Made by a program: the position numbers and the translations under genes. DNA of 64,000 nucleotides from Kaistia terrae (GTDB taxonomy: Bacteria; Pseudomonadota; Alphaproteobacteria; Rhizobiales; Kaistiaceae), in the NCBI RefSeq assembly GCF_026344005.1, contig NZ_JAPKNH010000001.1:372001-436000 (forward strand), in the 5' to 3' direction. The notes under the pieces are model-generated. The model worked only from the letters and a program-made list of their open reading frames with translations. It was not told where the DNA came from and did no database searches. Of this stretch, positions 48,000 to 57,376 are shown in pieces. How positions within the stretch are numbered: the stretch's first letter is position 1; every line of letters starts with the position of its first letter.

Positions 48000-49382
48000 G
48001 TGCTTAATTTACCAGTTCGCGATTCGAGAGAACTTGAGATGCGCGGTGTCGAAAGAGGTGCCGCATTGAGCGTGATCCATGTCGACACGCCGGGCCGTTA
48101 TATCGTTGAGGTCGTTCTCAAGGATAGGCGGATGCCGTTTATTCGAATGAACGTTTGTCTGGGCGCGCATCCTGACAGGGTGATCTTCGTGCCCTGTGCC
48201 CGGCGGACGATCTATCTGTTGGAAAGCACCGAACGTGGATTGGTGCTGCAGTTGGATGGCCGCGACGTCCTTACTGCCAGTATCCGTCCCTGGAGAATAA
48301 GCGACCTTGGCGCGATACTCCGCCAACGCCGTCGCCAGAAGCGATTTCAGCTATCGCTTCTGGATCAGTCGCCTGGCCATCGCGTTGTTCTTCGCCCGCT
48401 ATTGTACAGCTCCGGATCGGATGGGCGTGAATTGGCTACCGCTCTCAGAGGGGTGGCCAGTTGGGGCTTTGGTCCGGCCAGCGACAATCTGCAAAAGACT
48501 TTGGCGCGCTACTTTGACGGTCCTCCGATCCTGGCGCCGGAGCGGGCACCCACCGCCGAACCGAAGATCGCTGTCGCCCTTCACCTGCACTACGCGGAGT
48601 TGTGGCCAGAATTCGAGGCGTTGCTGGAAGCGATTGAGCGTCCGTTCCAGCTCATTCTCACATTGACCCATCCGAATCCGGCACTCGCGGAGCGCGTGAG
48701 AGCGACATTTCCGGGGAGCGAGGTTCTAGTCTATGACAATCGCGGTCGCGATGTCGGCCCCTTTGTCCAACTGCTTCGCGAAGGGCGGCTCGACGGCTTC
48801 GATCTCATCTGCAAGCTGCATGGCAAGAAGTCGGGCATGAGCGGGTCACGCATGGTTCTCGGTGAGATCTGGCGCCTGGCGAGCGTCTTTGACCTCATAG
48901 GCTCCCGCGACGTGGTTGATCGCATCGTCGCAGAGTTTGATCGTTCTCCGGACATCGGAATGATCGGATCTCGCCGCTTCCAATTGCCCAACGAATGGAA
49001 AGATGAGGCCGCTGCCTGGTCTGTCAACAAGGCGATGACGCTCGACCTGTTGGCGACGATGGGTATTGCTTCCAACCGACTAAGCTATTTCGCCGGGACG
49101 ATGTTCTGGGTTCGCCGCAGTGCTCTCGAGCCTCTCAGGCGGCTTAATCTGTCTCTGGCTTCCTTTCCCGATGAGGAAGGCCAGCAAGACGGCACATTGC
49201 AGCATGCTCTTGAGCGAGTGTTCGGAATGATCTGTCCCAAGATCAAGGGCGTCGGTTGGGATGACGACGTAGAAATGGATCCTCAGAAGCCGACGAACTC
49301 ATCCGATCGAGTTTCAGGGAGCGGACATCTCGAAAGGGGTGCTCGTCCGAGTGCAGGTGGCGCTCCGAACGTGTCTTCCTGA
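48000..49382 (+). CDS. RgpF-like (rhamnan synthesis F domain) glycan protein
   Basis: A 460-residue protein whose residues about 185-400 fit the rhamnan-synthesis F/RgpF domain: IAVALHLHYAELWPEF, VYDNRGRDVGPFVQLL, FDLICKLHGKKSGMSG, and DIGMIGSRRF, then RLSYFAGTMFWVRRSALEPL. Such domains sit in polysaccharide rhamnosyl- or glycosyltransferase systems. The first 180 residues are unrecognised. The GTG at 48000 is tentative; ATG 48039 is an alternative. It leads a four-gene same-strand cluster. Confidence 0.8.
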   Translation: MLNLPVRDSRELEMRGVERGAALSVIHVDTPGRYIVEVVLKDRRMPFIRMNVCLGAHPDRVIFVPCARRTIYLLESTERGLVLQLDGRDVLTASIRPWRISDLGAILRQRRRQKRFQLSLLDQSPGHRVVLRPLLYSSGSDGRELATALRGVASWGFGPASDNLQKTLARYFDGPPILAPERAPTAEPKIAVALHLHYAELWPEFEALLEAIERPFQLILTLTHPNPALAERVRATFPGSEVLVYDNRGRDVGPFVQLLREGRLDGFDLICKLHGKKSGMSGSRMVLGEIWRLASVFDLIGSRDVVDRIVAEFDRSPDIGMIGSRRFQLPNEWKDEAAAWSVNKAMTLDLLATMGIASNRLSYFAGTMFWVRRSALEPLRRLNLSLASFPDEEGQQDGTLQHALERVFGMICPKIKGVGWDDDVEMDPQKPTNSSDRVSGSGHLERGARPSAGGAPNVSS

Positions 49383-49425
49383 ATGGCTCGGGTCGATCTG
49401 CCCCAGGAATTGCGGAGATAGTCAA

Positions 49426-50340
49426 ATGTCCCAGCGCCCTCCGGTGCCTTCTGCGATCCTAGCTGTCAGGAAGCTCGTCGATGCTGATCTCGACGTGTTC
49501 TTTACGGAACCGCATCTGCTTGATGAGCCGAGCGCCTGGTTCGGGCATACGCCGTTTGCCCGCTGGATTATTCGTGCCGTGCAGCCGGCGGTATTTGTCG
49601 AGTTGGGTACGCATGCCGGCGTCTCCTACTCGGCCTTCTGCATGGAGATAAAGGCGTCAGGTCTCGGTACCCAGGGTTTCGCTATCGATACCTGGGAGGG
49701 CGATGACCAAGCCGGTCGCTACCCGGAGTCGGTTTTCGAGAACTTCAAAGAGTTCCATGCGGGCAATTTTTCTGAATTTTCCACTTTGCTCCGCTCCAGC
49801 TTTGATGAGGCGCTTCCCGGTTTTGCGGATGGATCCATTGACCTGCTCCATATCGACGGCCTCCACACCTATGAGGCCGTAAGTCACGATTTCAACTCGT
49901 GGCATTCGAAACTGTCGGATCGCGCCGTGGTGCTGTTCCACGACATCGCCGAGCGGAAGAACGGCTTTGGTGTGTGGAAGCTGTGGGACGAATTGAAGGA
50001 TAGATATCCGCATTTTGACTTCGCGCACGAACATGGCCTTGGCGTCCTCGCCGTTGGCGGTAGCGCGCCGCGGGACGTGCTTGACCTATGCCGCCTCGAA
50101 GCGCCGCTTGCGTCAAAAGTCCGGGAGAGGTTCGAGCAGCTGGGGGATCGATGGCGCATTCAATCCGAAAATTCTCGCTATCAAGCTGTTCTGAAAAAGG
50201 AAATCGATGCAGGCCGCTCAGAAATCACGGTTGATAAGCTTAGGTCCGACCAATTCGACGCGAGGTTGCTGGCCTTCAAAAACGAGATCGCTAGTCTTGA
50301 ACAGAGAGTGGCAGATTTGCAGGCGAGGTTGATGTCATGA
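49426..50340 (+). CDS. Class I SAM-dependent methyltransferase with coiled-coil tail
   Basis: A 304-residue methyltransferase of the Methyltransf_24 type often found with surface glycan genes. Motif I is AVFVELGTHAGVSYSAFC near residue 55; IDLLHIDGLHTYEAVSHDF gives the acidic strand and metal-type His, and VVLFHDIAE follows. The last 50 residues (KLRSDQFDARLLAFKNE, IASLEQRVADLQARL) are coiled coil. ATG 49426 has GGAG at nine bases. Its stop overlaps the next ORF's ATG. Confidence 0.85.
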   Translation: MSQRPPVPSAILAVRKLVDADLDVFFTEPHLLDEPSAWFGHTPFARWIIRAVQPAVFVELGTHAGVSYSAFCMEIKASGLGTQGFAIDTWEGDDQAGRYPESVFENFKEFHAGNFSEFSTLLRSSFDEALPGFADGSIDLLHIDGLHTYEAVSHDFNSWHSKLSDRAVVLFHDIAERKNGFGVWKLWDELKDRYPHFDFAHEHGLGVLAVGGSAPRDVLDLCRLEAPLASKVRERFEQLGDRWRIQSENSRYQAVLKKEIDAGRSEITVDKLRSDQFDARLLAFKNEIASLEQRVADLQARLMS

Positions 50341-50498
50341 ACAATCTGCTATCATGGCTTGCCGCCGCTCCGCGGCGTGACGTCAATGGCTTGACTCCAA
50401 TTGCTGCCGAATGCATGGCGACAGGCAACGGCTCCGTGAGCCTTGGAATTCTACATGCTAAGCCGGAGCGTTTTTCGTGCCTCACTCGAGCTTTATGA
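50337..50498 (+). CDS. 53-residue coupled small ORF, unrecognised
   Basis: The frame opens ATG overlapping the methyltransferase TGA (ATGA) and closes TGA overlapping ATG 50495 of the big glycosyltransferase (ATGA again). The peptide begins MNNLLSWLAAAPRRDV and contains no membrane segment or known motif. It may be a real small protein or only a translational bridge; paired four-base overlaps make chance less likely. Confidence 0.5.
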   Translation: MNNLLSWLAAAPRRDVNGLTPIAAECMATGNGSVSLGILHAKPERFSCLTRAL

Positions 50499-53400
50499 GG
50501 TTGCTTGTCAACCTCATCGCGGCATGTCGACATCCTTGGGATTCGAAAGAGCGCAAGAGATTTCGCGCGGCTCGCATTCATCGTAGCTACCATTCCGCCC
50601 TGAGTTCCGATTACCGGAGCATTGGCTCTGACAGAATCCGCCCGAAGGCCGCGACGCGACAATCCGACTATGAGTTGTGGATTGAGAATAATAGGCTGAC
50701 TCCCACAGATATAGGGGAGCTACGCGCGGCTCTAGCGGAGCGCGGGAGCAAACTGCCTCGAATTTCTTTGATAACGCCAGTCTACAATACCGCTCCGGAG
50801 TGGATGATTGCCTTAGTGGAATCGGTCCAGGCGCAGATTTATGAGGACTGGGAGCTCTGCGTGGCTGACGACTGTAGCCCTGCATCCCACGTCAGGCCGA
50901 TGCTGGACGAACTCCGCGCACGCGATCATCGCATCAAGGTTGTCAGCCTTTCAACGAACGGCGGCATCAGCAATGCCACTAACGCTGCTGTCACTATTGC
51001 AACCGGGGAAGTCATTGCGTTTCTTGATCACGACGATCTGATCACGCCTGACTGCTTGGCGGAACTTGCAATCTACTATGCCGATCATGCCGAGGCGGAT
51101 ATTGTGTATAGTGACGACGACAAGATTGGCCCCGAACATTACCGCTACGCGCCGCAGTTCAAGCCGGGTTGGTCCCCGGCATTGCTGCTCTCGTTCATGT
51201 ATCTTGGCCACATCTTGAGCGTCCGTCGGGCGCTTTTTATTGAACTTGGAGGGTTTAGAAGCGAGTATGACGGCTCGCAGGACCACGACTTCTTCCTTAG
51301 GGCAAGTGAGCGTGCGCGCGAAATTGGCCACATCCCCAAAGTTCTCTATCATTGGCGTGCGGTAGAAGGGTCAACTGCGGTATCGGGAGATGCCAAGCCG
51401 ATGAGCATAGAGGCTGGCCGGCTCGCGGTTGCGGATGCCTTGTCGCGACGAGGAGTCCAGGGGAACGTCGTCCACCCGGATTGGGCAATGGCAGGTCGTG
51501 TGGGAATGTTCGAGATCGAGTTTCCCGATTGCGGCCCCACGGTGAGCATCGTAATTCCGACTAAGAACCGGCTGAAGCTGCTCAGGGCCTGCGTCGGATC
51601 TATCGCGAAGACCAGCTATCGAGACTACGAGATCGTCATTATCGACAATGATAGCGATGACTCGGAGACCTTGGCATATCTGGCGGAGCTCCAAGAGCAG
51701 CAGAGCATTCGGGTTGTGAAAATTGGGAATCCAGCCGGTCGCTTCAGCTTTGCAGCGCTGAACAACGCCGCAGTCCGCCAAGTCACTTCGGACTACGTAT
51801 TATTTCTCAATAATGACACTGAGGTACTCTCGCCGGGCTGGCTGAGCCAAATGATGGGCTACGCCCAAATGTCGGGCGTTGGTGCGGTAGGAGCTCGACT
51901 TTATTACGAGGACGGCACGATCCAACATGCGGGCATCGTCCACGGCTATCACGATGGTTTGGTAGGGCACGCTTTTCGAAACCTGCCTCAGCAAGATTGG
52001 GGTTATCTCGGCTTCATACGAGCTGCACGTGAATATTCTGCCGTAACCGCAGCATGCATGCTAACTCGGCGCGCCGTCTTCACAGCGATGGGCGGTTTTG
52101 ATGAAGTGAAATTCGCAGTTGCCTACAACGACGTCGATTATTGCTACCGTCTTGTCCTCGCTGGGCTTACATGTGTCTATTGTCCAAGTGCAGAATTAAT
52201 CCATTACGAGGGAAAGTCTCGCGGTTTCCAAGACGATCCGGAGGAGAAGTCTAACTTCCGTAGGAAATATGGAAACTGGAATGATCGCTGGTATAGTCGT
52301 AACCTTTCGCTCGAGGACGAATCCTTCAGGATCGCCTCCGCGCGCCCCGAAACCAAGCGCAAGGCCCCGATCCGCATTCTGGCGGTGAGCCACAATCTCA
52401 ACCGCGAGGGGGCTCCTATTGTCTTGTTCGACCTTATAGTTGGGCTAGTCGAAAGGGGAATAGTGCGTGCCACCGTGCTGTCTCCCGTTGAAGGACCTCT
52501 CCGATCTAACTATGAGGCCGCAGGTATTCCTGTTGTTATTGCAGGTGAAGCGCTTCGTGGCGTTTCCAATCAGGCTACGCTTGATGTGGCGTTATATGGG
52601 CTTGGCCGGTTGTTTGCAGCGCTGGGCGCCGAAGTTGTATTAGCGAATACACTACAGACATTTTGGGCTGCCGCCGCGAGCGCGCAACACGGAATTCCAA
52701 CGATTTGGTATCAGCACGAAAGCGAGCCGTGGCAAACCTATTTCAACGACTTGCCCAAGTTAACGCGCTCTGCAGCCTACGCGGCGTTTGCCAAGGCTTA
52801 TCGCGTCGTTTACGTCGCGAATGCGACGAAGCGGGCTTGGTCCGCCCTGGAGACGCGCCGCAATTTTCAAGTCATTCGTCATGGTATTCCACAGGCGCGC
52901 CTTTTGGATGAGCTGAGCCGCTGGTCGCGAACTGCCGCACGTGAGCGTCTCAACCTCTCCAATAGCGACGTAGCGATAATAGTTGTAGGGACGATATGTG
53001 AACGAAAGGGGCAACTCGACGCTATTCGGGCTTATGTTCAACTTTCGGATAGCTTGAAGCAACGTGTGCGTATCTATCTTGTTGGTGCGCTCGTTGCTCC
53101 TTATTCCGACGCGGTATCTATTGAAATATCTGCCTTGACGGCTCATTCGGGTCGAATCTCGATGGTGGGTGCCGTAGATGACCCGTACCTCTATTACGCA
53201 GCGGCGGACATCATGTTGTGCTGCTCGCGCATCGAAAGCGCGCCGCGTACTATTATTGAGGCAATGGCGTTCGATTTGCCAATCATAACTACGCCGGTTT
53301 TCGGCATTCCGGAAATGGTCGTTGAAGACGTGAATGCGCTTTTTTACGAGCCTGGAGACGTGCGAGAATTATGCGCCTTACTTGAGCGGTTAGTCGAGGA

Positions 53401-53548
53401 CGAAAAGCTACACGCGCGACTTCGCCTAAACAGCAAAGCTGTCCTAGACAGTCAACCAACTTTCGAGGATATGATACTTTCTTTTGAGAGCCTGTTGCGC
53501 CAAGCAGTCAATCTTGACTCTCGCGATAGGAGGTCTTCACTGAACTGA
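50495..53548 (+). CDS. Triple-domain glycosyltransferase (GT2-GT2-GT4)
   Basis: About 1017 residues with three transferase domains. The first GT2 starts ISLITPVYNTAPEWM near residue 90, with the metal motif AFLDHDDLI and SQDHDFFLRA. The second starts VSIVIPTKNRLKLL near residue 350, with LFLNNDTEV and VAYNDVDYCYR. The GT4 domain covers about 650-1010, with RILAVSHNLNREGAPIVL, GTICERKGQLDAIRAYV and SRIESAPRTIIEAMAFD. It could add several sugars to one glycan. ATG 50495 overlaps the small ORF stop; GTG 50477 is an alternative. It is markedly AT-richer in codon use than the rest of the window, suggesting transfer. Confidence 0.9.
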   Translation: MRLLVNLIAACRHPWDSKERKRFRAARIHRSYHSALSSDYRSIGSDRIRPKAATRQSDYELWIENNRLTPTDIGELRAALAERGSKLPRISLITPVYNTAPEWMIALVESVQAQIYEDWELCVADDCSPASHVRPMLDELRARDHRIKVVSLSTNGGISNATNAAVTIATGEVIAFLDHDDLITPDCLAELAIYYADHAEADIVYSDDDKIGPEHYRYAPQFKPGWSPALLLSFMYLGHILSVRRALFIELGGFRSEYDGSQDHDFFLRASERAREIGHIPKVLYHWRAVEGSTAVSGDAKPMSIEAGRLAVADALSRRGVQGNVVHPDWAMAGRVGMFEIEFPDCGPTVSIVIPTKNRLKLLRACVGSIAKTSYRDYEIVIIDNDSDDSETLAYLAELQEQQSIRVVKIGNPAGRFSFAALNNAAVRQVTSDYVLFLNNDTEVLSPGWLSQMMGYAQMSGVGAVGARLYYEDGTIQHAGIVHGYHDGLVGHAFRNLPQQDWGYLGFIRAAREYSAVTAACMLTRRAVFTAMGGFDEVKFAVAYNDVDYCYRLVLAGLTCVYCPSAELIHYEGKSRGFQDDPEEKSNFRRKYGNWNDRWYSRNLSLEDESFRIASARPETKRKAPIRILAVSHNLNREGAPIVLFDLIVGLVERGIVRATVLSPVEGPLRSNYEAAGIPVVIAGEALRGVSNQATLDVALYGLGRLFAALGAEVVLANTLQTFWAAAASAQHGIPTIWYQHESEPWQTYFNDLPKLTRSAAYAAFAKAYRVVYVANATKRAWSALETRRNFQVIRHGIPQARLLDELSRWSRTAARERLNLSNSDVAIIVVGTICERKGQLDAIRAYVQLSDSLKQRVRIYLVGALVAPYSDAVSIEISALTAHSGRISMVGAVDDPYLYYAAADIMLCCSRIESAPRTIIEAMAFDLPIITTPVFGIPEMVVEDVNALFYEPGDVRELCALLERLVEDEKLHARLRLNSKAVLDSQPTFEDMILSFESLLRQAVNLDSRDRRSSLN

Positions 53549-54012
53549 GGCGCAGGCCTATTCACCTAAATCTAAAGTTCGTCACATGAAGTCTGGTGGC
53601 AGAACGTTTATAGATGCTAGGATTTAATCAGCGGGCATGATTTAGGCGTAGGGCTTTCAGTGCTCGTGGCGCGCCTCGATCAAGGCGAAGATACCGGCGT
53701 CCAATTCTGCTGTGGATCGGAGAGCGCCGCGTTGTGTTTGCTTGCGGATCTCCCAACGCGGTTCATTCCAGATAGCGCCCGGATCCTTGGTGGGCAAAGG
53801 TCAATTCTGTGCCGGCAACCACTCGAAAGTGCTCGCCCTAACCGGCGGGTTCTTTTCGCTCTTTCCCGTCATCCTTCAACCCCGACGATGTTGCTAGCTG
53901 CCTCGGGCAAGTAGGACACGTCGATAGCGCCGACGCTGATTTGTCCCTGAATGGGAACCAACCGGCCGCTGGGCAGTTGTCCTCCTGCAATAACAGTTAA
54001 GAGGAATTCACG
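53549..54012. other. Non-coding gap holding the third attachment-like repeat
   Basis: This 464-bp gap between the glycosyltransferase and csbD has no convincing gene. It includes repeat C and the promoter region of the CsbD gene, with AAGAGGA directly before its start. Short open frames at 53660-53914 match nothing. Confidence 0.5.
53809..53858 (+). repeat. Repeat C, decayed attachment-like copy
   Basis: GTGCCGGCAACCA resembles the tRNA 3' end, and the 23 bases at 53834-53856 (CGCCCTAACCGGCGGGTT and following CTTTT) are identical to the terminator core at 32959. The middle ten bases are diverged. It may mark the far end of a second island starting at repeat B. Confidence 0.55.
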
Positions 54013-54204
54013 ATGAGCAGCACCAGCGACAAGATCAAGGGCCTTGCCAACGAAGCCGTCGGCAACGTCAAGCAGGGTATTGGCAAGGCGACCGACAATG
54101 ATCGTCTTCGCGCCGAGGGAAAAGCTCAGGAAATCAAGGGCGAAGCCCAGCAGGCAGTCGGCAAGGCCAAGGATGCCGTCAAGAACGTCGTCGACAAGGC
54201 CTGA
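54013..54204 (+). CDS. CsbD family stress-response protein
   Basis: A 63-residue hydrophilic protein with the CsbD pattern: [39 protein letters not shown] and KNVVDKA. These are abundant, flexible general-stress proteins of unknown mechanism. A good ribosome site (AGAGGA) precedes the ATG and a strong terminator follows, so it is monocistronic. Confidence 0.93.
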   Translation: MSSTSDKIKGLANEAVGNVKQGIGKATDNDRLRAEGKAQEIKGEAQQAVGKAKDAVKNVVDKA

Positions 54205-54233
54205 TCGCGGGACTCACATCATCTGACGATCTG

Positions 54234-54275
54234 CAAGGCCCTGGCCGGGTTTCCCGGCCGGGGCCTTGTGTTTTT
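54234..54275 (+). terminator. Terminator of the CsbD gene
   Basis: CAAGGCCCTGGCCGGG pairs with CCCGGCCGGGGCCTTG (one bulge) around TTT and is followed by TGTTTTT. Confidence 0.88.
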
Positions 54276-54289
54276 GGGCACGGCGCGAG

Positions 54290-55831
54290 TCAAGCGACGT
54301 CGAACTTGACGCCCTGTGCCAGCGGCAGCGTCTTGCCGTAATTGATGGTGTTGGTGGCGCGGCGCATATAGGCCTTCCAGGCATCAGAGCCGGACTCACG
54401 GCCGCCGCCAGTCTCCTTTTCGCCGCCGAACGCGCCGCCGATCTCAGCGCCGGACGGGCCGATATTGACGTTGGCGATGCCGCAATCCGAGCCGCGCACC
54501 GACAGGAACGTCTCCGCCTCGCGCAGATCATTGGTAAAGATCGACGAGGAGAGGCCCTGCGGCACGTCGTTGTGCAGCGCCAGCGCCTCCTCGAAGCTCG
54601 AATAGCGCATCACATAGAGGATCGGCGCGAACGTCTCATGCGCGACCGGGCCGTTCTGCTCCGGCATTTCGACGATGGCGGGGCGGACGTAATAGGCGCC
54701 GGATGACTTGTCGGCATCGACGCGGCCGCCGCCCGTCACAGTGCCGCCGGCGGCCTTCGCGGCGTCGAGCGCCATCTGCATGCCCTTATAGGCGGATGCG
54801 TCGATCAGCGGACCGACCAGCGTACCGCTTTCGAGGGGATTTCCGATGGCGACCGAGCCGTAGGCCTGCTTCAGCCGCGGCACGAGGCTGTCATAGACGC
54901 TGTCATGCACGAACAGGCGGCGCAGCGACGTGCAGCGCTGCCCGGCCGTGCCCATGGCGGAGAACGCGACGCCGCGTAGCGTCAAATCGAGATCGGCCGA
55001 AGGGCAGACGATGGCGGCGTTGTTGCCGCCAAGCTCAAGGATGGCGCGCGCAAAGCGCCCGGCGAGGCGCGGGCCGACGATCCGGCCCATGGCGGTCGAG
55101 CCGGTAGCCGAGACGAGGGGCACGCGGCGGTGATCGACCAAAATCTCGCCGATCTCGCGACCGCCGATCAGCAGGGCGGCAAGACCTTCGGGAGCCGTGC
55201 CACCTTCGGCAACGAAGCGTTTCAGCGCACGATCGAACAGCGCCGAGGTAGCGAGCGCCGTCAGCGGCGTCTTTTCCGAGGGCTTCCAGACGACGCTGTT
55301 GCCGCAGACGAGCGCCAGTGCCGCGTTCCACGACCAGACAGCGACCGGGAAATTGAAGGCCGAGATCACACCGGTGACACCCAGCGGGTGCCAGCTTTCC
55401 ATCATCCGGTGATCGCTGCGCTCGGTGGCGATGGTCAGGCCGTAGAGCTGGCGCGACAGGCCGACGGCGAAATCGCAGATGTCGATCATCTCCTGAACTT
55501 CGCCAAGGCCTTCGGAGACGATCTTGCCGGCTTCGATCGAGACGAGGCGGCCGAGCGCTGCCTTGTGGGCGCGCAGTTCCTCGCCGAGCAGGCGCACCAG
55601 TTCGCCGCGCTTCGGGGCGGGAACATTGCGCCAGGCCAGGAAGGCGGTGTGGGCCTGGTCAATGGCCTTTGTCGCGCCGGCAGCGTCCGTCTCGACGAGT
55701 TGGGCCAGTTCCTCGCCGGTGATCGGCGAATGGACGGCGAGCGTGCCGCCGGTGCGCGCGGCGGTGACGCCCATTCCGGCAAGCAGCGCTTCGACCTCGG
55801 TAACGAGGGTGTTCTTGATGGCGATCGTCAT
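54290..55831 (-). CDS. amaB: ALDH7-type aldehyde dehydrogenase (aminoadipate semialdehyde type)
   Basis: A 513-residue NAD(P)-dependent aldehyde dehydrogenase. Catalytic Cys is in GQRCTSLRR and the general-base Glu in LELGGNNAAIV; cofactor strand GVISAFNFPVAVWSWN and the SATGSTAMGRIV turn are typical of the ALDH7/antiquitin branch, which oxidises 2-aminoadipate 6-semialdehyde. The neighbour is an FAD amine oxidase, so I infer a lysine/L-pipecolate route to 2-aminoadipate like Pseudomonas amaAB. ATG 55831 follows GAGGAAA; an upstream start at 55882 overlaps the next gene. Confidence 0.8.
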   Translation of the reverse strand: MTIAIKNTLVTEVEALLAGMGVTAARTGGTLAVHSPITGEELAQLVETDAAGATKAIDQAHTAFLAWRNVPAPKRGELVRLLGEELRAHKAALGRLVSIEAGKIVSEGLGEVQEMIDICDFAVGLSRQLYGLTIATERSDHRMMESWHPLGVTGVISAFNFPVAVWSWNAALALVCGNSVVWKPSEKTPLTALATSALFDRALKRFVAEGGTAPEGLAALLIGGREIGEILVDHRRVPLVSATGSTAMGRIVGPRLAGRFARAILELGGNNAAIVCPSADLDLTLRGVAFSAMGTAGQRCTSLRRLFVHDSVYDSLVPRLKQAYGSVAIGNPLESGTLVGPLIDASAYKGMQMALDAAKAAGGTVTGGGRVDADKSSGAYYVRPAIVEMPEQNGPVAHETFAPILYVMRYSSFEEALALHNDVPQGLSSSIFTNDLREAETFLSVRGSDCGIANVNIGPSGAEIGGAFGGEKETGGGRESGSDAWKAYMRRATNTINYGKTLPLAQGVKFDVA

Positions 55832-55868
55832 GGTGTTTCCTCGAATTCCGTGGCTTGCCCGCTTCTGC

Positions 55869-57152
55869 TCAAAGCCGGGCATCGGCGAGATGGGCGATCT
55901 GTGCCCCTACTTCGTAATAGGCCTCCTTGAGGCGACGCAAGCGCGCTTCCTGAGGCTCGGTAACGGGAAGCGGCAAATCGGCTTCCCCGATCCTTCCGGC
56001 GATATGGTCCGCCAGCACTCGCCCGAACACCGTTCCAGGTGCAATTCCACGTCCATTATAGCCGGAGAAGCCGATGACATTCTCCGCCAGTCTATGGAAG
56101 CGCGGCAGGCTGTTGCTGGTCATGCCGATCTGGCCGTACCACTCGGCTTCGAAGGCGATATCGCCGATCTCGGGGAAAATCTTGGCGAGCGCGCGCCTCG
56201 CCCAGGCGCGATGCACCTGCGTTCCGGTGCCGCGCAGCGCGCCGACGCTGCCGAAAACCAGGCGGCCGGCGCGGTCGAAGCGGAACGAGCTCAGCACTTC
56301 CTTGGTGTCCCAGGCGCCCTGGCGCTCGGGCAGGATGGAGCGCCGGAGATTTTCGCTGAGGGGAACCGTGGCGAAGTTGAAATAGGGCAGGTGGACCTGC
56401 TCCGTGCGGATCTCCGGCCATGGCGCGTTGGTGTAGGCGTCGGTTGCGACGACGATCCACTTGGCAGTCACGCTGCCGCGCGCCGTTCTCACGCGCCAAC
56501 CGGACGGCGTCTTCTCGGCCGCAAGCACGGGGCTGCGCGTAAAGAGTTGCGCGCCGACCGCCATCGCCGCATGGGCAAGGCCGCGTGCATAGGCGAGCGG
56601 CTGGACGGTGCCGGCGCGCAGATCGAGCAACGATCCGGCATAGGCGCGACTGCCGAGCTTCGCCGCCGTCTCGTCCGCGTCGAGCAGGCGAACCGCCGCA
56701 CCGCGCGCGCTCCATTGCGCCGCCCGCTGCCGGATCTCTTCCAGCCCCTTGGCGCCGACCGCGCAATGCAGCGTCCCGGCCGTTTCCAGCTCGCAGGCGA
56801 TGTCATGGGTTCGGATCAGCTCGAAGACGAGCTTTGGCGCGTCGCCGAGCAGATGGAGCAGCCGGTCGCCATGCTGATCGCCAAGCGTACCGGGCAGGTC
56901 GTCGGGCATAACCCACATGCCGGCATTGACCAGGCCGACATTTCGTCCCGAGCCGCCAAAGCCGAACTCGACGCCTTCGAGCAGCACGACGTTGAGCCCG
57001 TCGCGCGCCGCGTGGAGCGCGGTGGACAGCCCCGTATAGCCGCCGCCTACCACCACCAAATCCGCCTTGAGATCCTGGCCGAGCTGCGTCGTAACAGGGG
57101 CGGGGGGCGCGGTGCGCTCCCAAAGTCCGTGCGATCGGGGATCGTTCTGCAT
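55869..57152 (-). CDS. FAD-dependent oxidoreductase (DadA/L-pipecolate-oxidase-like)
   Basis: A 427-residue flavoprotein of the DAO family. The Rossmann motif ADLVVVGGGYTGLSTALHAA is near residue 30, FGFGGSGRNVGLVNAG follows, and the C-terminal FAD loop is VIGFSGYNGRGIAPGTVFG. Family members oxidise D-amino acids, pipecolate or gamma-glutamylputrescine. Coupling to the ALDH7-type gene 37 bases downstream favours L-pipecolate oxidase, but gamma-glutamylputrescine oxidase is possible. ATG 57152 is preferred to TTG 57167. Confidence 0.85.
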   Translation of the reverse strand: MQNDPRSHGLWERTAPPAPVTTQLGQDLKADLVVVGGGYTGLSTALHAARDGLNVVLLEGVEFGFGGSGRNVGLVNAGMWVMPDDLPGTLGDQHGDRLLHLLGDAPKLVFELIRTHDIACELETAGTLHCAVGAKGLEEIRQRAAQWSARGAAVRLLDADETAAKLGSRAYAGSLLDLRAGTVQPLAYARGLAHAAMAVGAQLFTRSPVLAAEKTPSGWRVRTARGSVTAKWIVVATDAYTNAPWPEIRTEQVHLPYFNFATVPLSENLRRSILPERQGAWDTKEVLSSFRFDRAGRLVFGSVGALRGTGTQVHRAWARRALAKIFPEIGDIAFEAEWYGQIGMTSNSLPRFHRLAENVIGFSGYNGRGIAPGTVFGRVLADHIAGRIGEADLPLPVTEPQEARLRRLKEAYYEVGAQIAHLADARL

Positions 57153-57376
57153 CTGCTGTTCCGCCAACTGCGGGAGGGGCTACCTGATCATGGCCGCAGC
57201 CTTGTCCGGCGACAATGAAAATCCCGCCGCACGTGCGCCGTTCATATCGGCGGGACAGCGGGACTGTCATCGCATTGTCATGACTGTTGTCGCAGGTGGT
57301 GCGACATGCCTGATCCGGATGCCCGATCGGGTCGATATCGAGTTGCAGGCGATTGACGAACCCTGAGGAAAGATCT

